Source of the DNA: Leptodontidium sp. MPI-SDFR-AT-0119
Taxonomy: Eukaryota; Ascomycota; Leotiomycetes; Helotiales; Leptodontidiaceae
Direction of reading: 5' to 3'
Assembly (NCBI GenBank): GCA_020726505.1
Contig: JAHLEZ010000015.1
Coordinates: forward strand, 496,001 to 560,000
Length of the DNA: 64,000 nt
The notes under the pieces are model-generated. The model searched no databases and had not been told where the DNA came from. It saw only the letters and a program-made list of their open reading frames with translations. The position numbers and the translations under genes were made by a program. Positions 56,172 through 64,000 of this stretch are shown in pieces. How positions within the stretch are numbered: the first letter of the stretch is position 1; each line of letters opens with the position of its first letter.

Positions 56172-57575
56172 ATGTATTCTTCGGTCCTAATTATTGGTGC
56201 GGGGGTGGCGTTGGTGATGTACGTTTTGGGGAGTCTTTACCCCCGAATTCTTGGAGATAAGGTCAGTGAGAAAGACATCTTTCTTTAAGATTCTATGTCG
56301 GCTTTACGATATGAAGAAGGTCAAAGTATTGACGCAGATTGGGCACTTTGAGACATTGCACTGCTCTGCATCGACTGGCACATGGCTGACGGTCACTTAG
56401 AAGAATCGACATCTACAGGGTGTAAAGTCACCGATATCGGACGATAATACAGTTGGGACGGATCCCTTCAAGATTGATCCATTGCCAAGTTTCGACTGGC
56501 GAGCGACGGCACCATTGAAGATCCGCCCGTTCAAGCCAAAGTATCATCTGACGATGGGTATGGAACTCTCTATCAGCCCGGGCAAGTTTGGTACTTCTGA
56601 TTAGCTAACAGCTTAACAGCTGTGAACACTGCCAATTTCTCGGAACTCATAGAAATGGATCGAAATTACCTCGATCGGATAACTCTTCGTAAACAGATCA
56701 TGCAAGAGCATAATGATATTACTATTCAAGCGAAGCCAGAAGTTAAGCCTGCAATAGACGAACTTTATAGATGGCTCGTGAACGAATATCTACCAATTCG
56801 ATATCCAACCATGTTCAGTATCACTCCGCTTGGACTTCTGAACCATACAACATCAGCACACCTTCCTCTTCAACCATCACCAGACCCGACCAAAACCTTC
56901 GAGATTCTTGGTGGAAATTTGGATGAAGAGTTCTTAATCTTGCTTCCATCGGACGACGGTGACGGATATACTTTGAAGGGATATGTAACTTGCTTCCCTG
57001 CAGGCTTCAACACGAAGGAGAAGCTTGGGATGAAGTTGAGGGACATACATACGCCAGTCCCAGGGTACAAGCAAAAGCTGGAGTTGAGTATGGATAGGTT
57101 CTTCGACAGGTTGGAAGTTGGGAAGGTGGTGAAGAGAGCCAATGCAAGCCACCAGATGATGATGCTGAGACTTTTGAATTGACTTTTCTCTAGTGGTCGA
57201 TCAACACCGAGGAGAAGCTCTTCGCTGCAAGCGGATTACACTTTTACGAAGGCCAGGAAGCAGTGGATGAAGAAGTGGACATCAACACAGTAAGTTTGAA
57301 CTCTGCATTCCCAACACCATGGTTAAGGTATTGAACAAGCTTAGACTTTTCTCCGATGTGAGCGCCAACTACTGCACCGGCTTCCAAATACCAGAGCACT
57401 AGTCTTTAACTTCAAAACTTACCTCTACCCGCTGAGTGAAATCAAAGAAGAAGGACTAGGCGAGGATCTGGCCGAGGCAATCGACGGCCTGAAGGAAGGA
57501 AATACGCCGGCCATGCATTTCTACAAGCGTGGTGTGGTCTGGGGCGAGGCTGTGAAGGCTTACCTGAGAAGTTAA
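56172..57575 (+). CDS. DUF3445 (haem-dependent oxidative N-demethylase-like) protein
   Basis: Five exons (56172-56261, 56401-56557, 56620-57143, 57194-57289, 57345-57575) give 365 residues. A hydrophobic N-terminus (SSVLIIGAGVALVMYVLGS) suggests a membrane anchor. The DUF3445 body follows: FDWRATAPLKIRPFKPKYHLTM, ELIEMDRNYLDRI, KPAIDELYRWLVNEYLP, and IHTPVPGYKQKLELSMDRFF. The C-terminal part has FLRCERQLLHRLP and FNFKTYLYPLSEI, both usual in the family. Bacterial homologues form haem-dependent oxidative N-demethylases; in fungi the substrate is not established. Intron 3 (57144-57193) is a GC-AG intron with a GCAAGC donor: the junction joins RAN to WSINTEEKLFA, as the family requires. Without it the frame stops at 57182. 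Confidence 0.87.
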
Positions 57576-58931
57576 GGCTTACTTGAGGAGTCAAGCTTGA
57601 GCTGGGGCTCTGAACAGGTCTGGAAAGTCGATTGTTTAGACCAAAACGCCCATTTAGTCGTATTTCCTCCAATCGCATCGATTCGAGTTCCCGCGTTAAT
57701 TCCAGCGAGTTAAAGCTTGACGGGTCGCAGAATTATGCTTTATCAGTAATATTATTGGCGTGGCAAGGCTTGTGCACTTCGTTGGTTGTACAAAGTGAAT
57801 TTGGAATCAGAGATACATGCAGAATGCATGTGCATGCATGCTGCAAGCATCATGTATTGAAAAGTACTTGGAACATAGCCCTTCCAGAGAGCTTGTATAG
57901 GAAGTCTTTGGAAAAAGAACTTCTCACAGATGGGATCAGGAACTATCATGCATGATCCAGGCGTCTGCGCCAAGTAGACGCCAAGGCACCGAGCGCCATT
58001 TTGGGACTCTTCCTCGCTTACTCTCCGCCACATTGACAACACCGCAAAGAGTCTGACGGACTGCGGAAAAAACCCATTTCAGCTTGGGTTTTACACCATT
58101 CTAGATCCGCAGGAGCACACCACGCTATCGATGACCTGCAGGGAACCAACGTGGGGACCGTGTACTAGTCAAAATACCGGACGTTTCACCGCTCCAACGA
58201 GGTGGACGACCGAGCTCACCGACAACCCCGGGCTCAGGCCGGCGCATTTTCTTGCAGGCAGCTGATATGGTACCACCTGGGAAGATTGATAATCCTCTGG
58301 TTTCTATTGGGCGGATTGAATGCTGATGTTTGGAGAACGAGAGCCTCAAGATGCAAGCATGCGCCAAGCTAGCCTCAAAGCTTGTCGAAGTGAAATCGTG
58401 GAGATTTACTTTCCAAATCGCGCGAGACCCAATCATGCGGTTTTGAGATGCAGGCCATGAGAAGATCGAGAACGCCAAACATTTGGATTTCCATTGCAGT
58501 TGTCTAGAACTTCCTTCTGAGTTGGGAATCATGTACTGTTCCCCGTACTCTTCCTCGTTTCTTGGAAATGTTTCGCGACAATAACCCCGGTTTCGCCAGT
58601 GAGAATCTGGGGCAAGTCCACGGAGTAAACAGTGCAGATCTGCTTGAGATCGCGCTATTTCCAACGAGCAGCGATGTGTTTCCAGGTGGTGAAAAGATCA
58701 AGATGTTCGATTCATGCAGCAGCTTGAAGGCGTGAAACTTTCTGAGGGCTCGCAACCTCTCTGAGTGGCCTCTTCAAGGAGATGGTGACATGCTCAAGAA
58801 AGATGCTGCAGATGAATAGTTTTCTATAAGTATAATCAGATATCTCCAATGCACAACTCTACTCACCAGTCCAATCTTACATCGTCTACTCGATTCCACG
58901 TGAAACAAACTGCTACTTCCAAAACTTCAAA
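57576..58931. other. Intergenic region / peroxidase promoter
   Basis: About 1.35 kb. A minus-strand frame at 58125-58664 has no motif and no good start. TGCATGTGCATGCATGC alternation near 57823-57842. Otherwise nothing supported. Confidence 0.45.
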
Positions 58932-60157
58932 ATGCGTCTTACTCCCATCCTCTTCACAGCAGCGGCAGCATCAACAGTCCATGGCCTGAGCTTCCCAGAG
59001 GTCCGCAGTGCATTTGTTGGATACGCGGACAAGCTTAGACGTTCTCTTCCAGACTCCAGCAATGTCTTCACACGCTCTCCAGCAGAGGTTGAGACACGCG
59101 CAACATGCCCTGCAGTTTGGACGTCGATAGTCTCTGAGATGTCAGCTTTGTTCATCAACAAGACTACTACGCCCAGTCAATGTAACGATGATGCAAGAGC
59201 AGCTATTCGGGTATGAGCCATTCTTCATTACTAGCGGTGCCTCTCTAACAACAATCTAAAGGCCGCTTTCCATGACTGTGGAACATGGGATTCGACTCAA
59301 GGAGCGACTGGAGGCTGTGATGGATCTCTCATGTAAGTTAATATCAGAGTCTTATTTCTCTCCCAGGGCGATGCCTTTAATCTCCAGTACTGACGTCGAC
59401 TCTCCAGTGTTGCCCGCGAAGCCTTCGATCGCCCTGAAAATGCCGGCCTTCAAGATATCAGCAACAAGCTGCTCACCATGCAGCAGAAGTACAACACAGC
59501 AGCCAGCCCCGTCTCTGTAGCAGACGTACTCCAAGTCGCAGCCTCCGTAGCAACACTGACATGTCCTGGTGGCCCAAGAGTGCCAACGTTCGTCGGCAGG
59601 AAGGACTCTGCAACACCTAATCCAGACGGCAGACTTCCCGACTGCCATGGAAGCGGAGATTCTCTCTTCGCGCTCTTCCAGGCAAAGGGTTTCACAGCCA
59701 ATGAGTAAGTTCTCAATCTACAGACTCACCAAACATTCACCTCGTGCACGCAAGCTAACCTCCCTCCTCTCGCAGACTCGCCGCCCTCCTCGGCGCACAC
59801 TCCGCCTCAAAGGCATTCAACCAACCCGACATCGTACCTGGCACATCACAAGACGACACCCCAGGGATCTGGGACGTGCACTACTACTCCAACACACTCA
59901 AGCCTGTCCCCGGCATGGCCTCATTCCAAGGCGACTTCAACCTCGCTGTCCACCCGGTCGTCGGGAAAGAGTTCAACGGCTTCGTGAACGCGCAGGGGAA
60001 GTGGAACAGTGCATATGCGAATGCCATGGCTAAGATGGCTTTGCTTGGTGTTCCTGGCGGGAAGAGCAATCTGATTGATTGTACGGGTGTTTTGCCAAAG
60101 GGGACGTCGGTTAAGCGAGAGATCAAGGCTGCGCCGATAAACGACCGTATGAGATAA
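58932..60157 (+). CDS. Class II fungal haem peroxidase (AA2 type), secreted
   Basis: Four exons (58932-59210, 59262-59332, 59408-59704, 59776-60157) give 342 residues. The signal peptide (LTPILFTAAAASTVHG) is followed by a propeptide-like stretch. Distal residues Arg93 and His97 are in IRAAFHDCGTWD, the structural Gly/Cys motif GATGGCDGSLI follows, and the proximal haem ligand His224 is in LAALLGAHSASKAF. The mid-domain SVADVLQVAASVA and GRKDSATPNPDGRLPD motifs are typical. It oxidises phenolics with H2O2 outside the cell. I did not find the residue set of a Mn-binding site with certainty, so it is called a generic class II peroxidase. It follows the oxidase and DUF3445 genes on the same strand. 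Confidence 0.92.
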
Positions 60158-60969
60158 TTGGGTGCGCTGGTAACGACTTTATGACGGAGTACGGGAAATG
60201 ACAGGAAAGGAGAGGGTGGGGATACTGGTATTCTGATGGAGTTGTGGTTATGTCTTGTGCTGTGATCCAGCTAGCTGACTATTTCTTTTGTAATGTTATT
60301 GTATGTTATTCTCGCTTCGAACTTGTCCTTGCCCCTTTGACTGAACATGACTTTGCTGTCTCCTCGCTTACATTGATAAGCTTAATTTGACACAAGGTGG
60401 CATGACATGGTACGGGTACGATGCGAGGTGTGGCTTTTGACTTGTATCAGGCTAAATATGCCATCCCTGGACACCCCCAAGAACGACTGCACCTAACAGG
60501 CTAAAATCTCCATGCTGGCACCTGCAGCTCTCTGCAACGCGTGGAAGCAAGCAGATCATCTAGCTATGTAGCCAGTAAACTCAAAATCACAGAAAGCGAG
60601 TAAAAAGCTTGTAGACTACAAGCCTGCACTTGGTTCTGCATGCTTTGGTATCTCAAGAGGACTGCACTCGCAGCCTCCCTTGAAGCCCGCAGGAAGTACA
60701 TTAAAGTCTCAACTTCTGAAACACTGAAGGAAAGGGTTTTGAGACATTCATTTCATTCCTGGTATCCTGGGCCACTGATGTAAACCCAAACACACTCAAA
60801 CCTGCAGCCCATTCACATTCCCTTTGTAATCAACAAATCCGTATCCCACCTCAAGCAGCGAGGCCGCAGTCCTAAGTCCGAGACCCGCTCTCTCTCTATG
60901 CATGATGTAAATCCCTTCTGTCTTTGTAACGCAAACCATACTCTATTTACTCTCTTTTTTCTCACAAAC
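60158..60969. other. Convergent intergenic region
   Basis: About 0.8 kb between the peroxidase stop (+) and the stop of the Dnt1-like gene (-). No gene supported. Confidence 0.5.
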
Positions 60970-63900
60970 TCAGAAGCTAGTGTTGAATTTATATCCCGTC
61001 AGGAATTTGTCGGTCTTTTTCTCTGCCTTCTTCTTCCGCTCCTTGGAAGTTTCCTGTTGCTGCGTACTTGTCTTGTACAGTTTGGGACTCAGCAAGTTTG
61101 AACTGTCACTTCCCTTTAACCCTGCAATCTCCAGCGCTAATTCGTCGCGAATCTTCTTCTGTTCGTCATCCTCAGAATCCGAATCCGAATTTCCGCTCGA
61201 GTCGGAGTCCGAAGGAATGTCTCGGCGAGCGAGAGATTTGGCCGTTTGGGTAGGCTTTTTAGCTTCGAAATCGGACAAGTCGGAAGAGTCATCGGCACTT
61301 TCCTCCTCACTTTCTTCGCTGTCCTCGTCGTCAATGATGGATTGCAAAGTCCGCTGTCCATTCCTGCTCATAACAGGTTTGACGGCTGAAGAAGTCGCAA
61401 GCATCGATTTATTCTTGTTGAGGCTACTCAAACTCACACCGATCTTCTTTGATGGCCTCGGTGCAGCGCTGGACGTCGGGGGATAAATCAGAGCGCTAGA
61501 TGCCGGGACGATGGAATGAGCTTCATAAAGAGAAGAAGTTAGTTGCTGATCGATCTCGTCTTGAGTATTGTGCCCCTCATCGGAGAGTGATTCCTTACTT
61601 GAGTTTAACCCCACGGGTCTGGCGCTGGCCTGGTGCTTGTGTGGGGGCAACACCGGTGGGCTCGAGTTAGGAACTTCAACCTCGGCATCATCTTCTTCCT
61701 CGTCTTCAGTCTCTTCCTCATCTTCCGACCCAGAACTCGAGCTTCCATCTTCCGCTTCATCGTCCAGGAATATGTTTCTTGGCGTCGACTTTGGCTCATC
61801 TTCGGCATCAGAATCCCCCTCGGCTTGACCCTCATCGTCCTCGTCATCGGCTTCGGATTCCAAGCCGCTATCAGACTCGGGCGGTGGAGACTGGCGAGCT
61901 TTGATGGTGTCAGTTGACCTCGGGTGTTGACTGAAGATCACGGGCGAACGACTATCACGAGGCGATGAATTGTGACTTTGAGTTTCATCCTCATCGATTT
62001 CCTTGGCTGGCTCGATCTCTTCATCATCGTCAGACGAATCTGCGTCGATGGCGGGTTTCGTAGCCGGGTTTGACTGGCGCTGCTTCCTTGGACTTGGTCG
62101 ACTGCGAATGTCTTCCTCCGATTCTTCTGAAGAGGCCTCATCGTTAGACTGCTCTTTAGGCGCTGGCTCCACTGATTTTGACTTCTCTATGGATTTATTA
62201 GCTGAGACCTTTGAGTTTACCTATTTGGGTTCGAAAGGTGTCACATCTGAGGAGGTAATTTAACCAAGAAATTTGGAAAGAATAAAGCATACCTTTGGGC
62301 GCTGGAACAGGAGTAGTGCTCTTTCGAGCAGCAGGTGCAGGGATGGGGGAGATCCTCTTTGTGGCGTCGGGGGTTGGCTCTTTTGGTGCCGGAATGATCT
62401 TGGACTGCACTGGCGTAATGCTACGTCCAAAGCTTGATCGAGCAGTAGAACGACCAGGTGGCAGTATTGGCGTACTTGTCCTTGCTGGCGGCAAAACTGT
62501 ATTCTAATCAGTAATTTAAAGGTCTGTAGTGAAGTTGAGACTTACTCGTACTCTGTGACGACCTTGGTACCGAGCCTGGAGCAATTGTAGTCTTAGAAGC
62601 CAAGCTCGATAGCTTAGGAGTCGAGTTGTTGGGAGTAGTGACGTTCAGCGAAGGTTTTGGCGTGGAAGCATTTGGTGTAGAATTTGACGTAGGAAACTTT
62701 GGAGGCAAAATTCGGCTCGCAGGTCTGATGGGTGTGATGTTTTGCTCCGGCTCATCACGGAAGGATACACGTCGGTTGTGCGGCTTTAGCAATGGCATCT
62801 GTATCTCAATGCCAACTCCATTTGAAGAATCATCTGTTGAAGCCTTCGAGCCAGCGGGAGAAGAACTTCTCATAGCTTGAGATGAAGCCGTACGTTTGAG
62901 AGCCGATTTCCTTTGACCAGGAATGAATGGAGTTGCCGACTGACCTCTCGAAGACGATCCTGGAGTTCCACTTCTTGGCTTTGGGAGGATCGGAGAGGAC
63001 GTCTTGGAATGGCGAGACTCTTCGGGAGTCGGTGTCTTCTGTTTTCGCTCCAAAGCAGCAGTAGCAATCTCCTCCTTGCGTAGCTTCTCTTCTTCTTCGG
63101 CGGCAGATTTCTCTTGCGCCAAACGGACACGATTTTCCTCATCAGCCTTCTCCTTCGCAATCGGGGCCTCCTCACGACGCCTCTCTTCCTCGGCCTCTCG
63201 CTTTTCCTGGGTTTCACGCTCCTTCTCGACCCGAGCAGCCCTAGTGATGGCCGTTTTGCGCTCGGCTTCTCCGCGTTGGAACTCTTCAACCTCAACCCGC
63301 TCTTGTTCCTCCCGCTTAGCCCTCTCTATTTCGGCTTGACGGGTTTCCTCAGCCTGGCGAGCTTCTGCAGCGGCAAGCCGTGCCTTTCTCGCTTCATCTG
63401 CTCGTTGCTTTTGCTTCTGTTGCTCCTCTCGTTCCTTACTATTCGGCGTGAGTGGTAGTTCACCTGGGGTGGTCTGCTCTCTTGGAGCTGAAGTTCGTCG
63501 GCTGGCACTCGGTGGAGTATTGAACTTGTTCTTGGCCCGTTCCAATCCCGACAAGCCCGAAGGACTATTCCTGACTTTCAGAGAAGCTTTTCTTTCTTTC
63601 GCTATACTCGCAAGACCAAATTCCTCGTCGTCCGACGCAATATTATCGTATATACTAATTTCATCGTGGGACAGACTTGGCTTTCCGTCCCGTTCCCGAT
63701 CAGATAGGCGAGAGTCTGGTCTTCTCCGTTGGCTTGCCGAGGTGGTTCCATTCTGGTTCGGGCGCTGATCGACTGATAATGGGCTTGTAGCTGCAGTCGA
63801 TACCGACGTTCCTCGCTCTGTGGCTCGTTGTATATGATAGCTCTTTGCTCTCGAATTTGAACCATGTGACTGTGCTCGAACCGTAGCTTCCCTCAAAGGA

Positions 63901-64000
63901 CTCGAGTGAGCTCTGTGCGAGGGGACGTTGGAGTCTTCGTCGAGATCGTACTGGTTCATCTGCTGATCAGCTGGACCGTACTCATCAAATGGAGATCGAA
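60970..64000 (-). CDS. Large disordered nucleolar Dnt1/Net1-like protein (5' end outside window)
   Basis: Three exons are visible (from 64000 to 62546, 62496-62293, 62186-60970), about 958 residues, still open at the right edge. The start at 63959 is only an internal Met, since the frame continues upstream (RSPFDEYGPADQQ). Features in order: Ser/Arg-rich region, a long Lys/Glu/Arg/Gln coiled coil (63020-63440), a PP1-type docking motif in NRRVSFRDEPE, Pro/Thr/Ser-rich linker with SP/TP sites, and many Ser/Asp/Glu acidic blocks ending in a basic tail (KERKKKAEKKTDKFLTGYKF). The layout resembles fungal Dnt1/Net1-type nucleolar proteins that hold the Cdc14 phosphatase. The diagnostic N-terminal domain lies outside the window, so the family is tentative. 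Confidence 0.6.

Noticed and set aside
58125..58664. 179-codon minus-strand frame
   Set aside because: No motif, no convincing start context, and other frames are equally open nearby.
63014..63440. Repeat-rich coiled coil as a possible mobile or satellite repeat
   Set aside because: The repetition comes from Lys/Glu/Arg/Gln codons of a coiled coil inside a long open frame, not from a DNA repeat unit.

Overview
The window reads as nuclear DNA of a filamentous ascomycete. Introns are short (mostly 46-90 nt) with GT..AG ends and CTAAT/CTAAC-like branch sites, genes are on both strands, and the house-keeping set (Den1, Uba4, Slx9, Pam17, Dap3, Rrs1) has fungal architecture. Gene content (class II peroxidase, bilirubin-oxidase-type multicopper oxidase, secreted cupredoxin, small cysteine-rich secreted proteins, Zn2Cys6 regulator) suggests a plant- or litter-associated Pezizomycotina; a leotiomycete is my guess, not something the sequence proves. 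Gene models were built by hand from reading frames, splice sites and phase. For every complete model the exon lengths sum to a multiple of three.

Layout. 1-10.7 kb is core: 3' end of an unknown gene, Den1 deneddylase, Uba4 (E1-like/rhodanese) divergent from Slx9, Pam17 divergent from a chromodomain protein. 11.2-13.4 kb holds a small ORF and an accessory protein joining a STAND-type N-terminal region to a retropepsin-like domain. 13.4-21.4 kb is a compact four-gene set: Rieske oxygenase, Zn2Cys6 regulator, phytanoyl-CoA-dioxygenase-like enzyme and APC-superfamily permease. This is a plausible uptake-plus-oxidation module for a small (possibly methylated) nitrogen compound. 22.7-33.5 kb is accessory: a secreted cupredoxin, an acidic coiled-coil protein, a possible clan-CD (caspase/legumain fold) peptidase, and three related small cysteine-rich secreted protein loci, the third broken.

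33.5-39.5 kb returns to core genes: Dap3/mS29 divergent from Rrs1, and a RhoGAP protein. About 4 kb without a recognisable gene follows. 43.4-48 kb carries two NAD(P)-binding oxidoreductases and a bHLH regulator. A second gene-poor stretch of about 5.7 kb, with several short perfect tandem duplications, leads to an oxidative block at 53.7-60.2 kb: multicopper oxidase, DUF3445 haem-type N-demethylase-like protein, class II peroxidase. The window ends in a large disordered Dnt1/Net1-like protein that runs off the right edge.

No tRNA, rRNA, CRISPR or intact transposon was found. The best candidates for something new are the Rieske/PhyH/permease cluster, the clan-CD-like protein lying among the cysteine-rich secreted genes, and the STAND/retropepsin-like fusion. 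Several splicing oddities stand out: phase-neutral stop-free introns, two GC-AG introns, very small exons and a start-codon-only exon.
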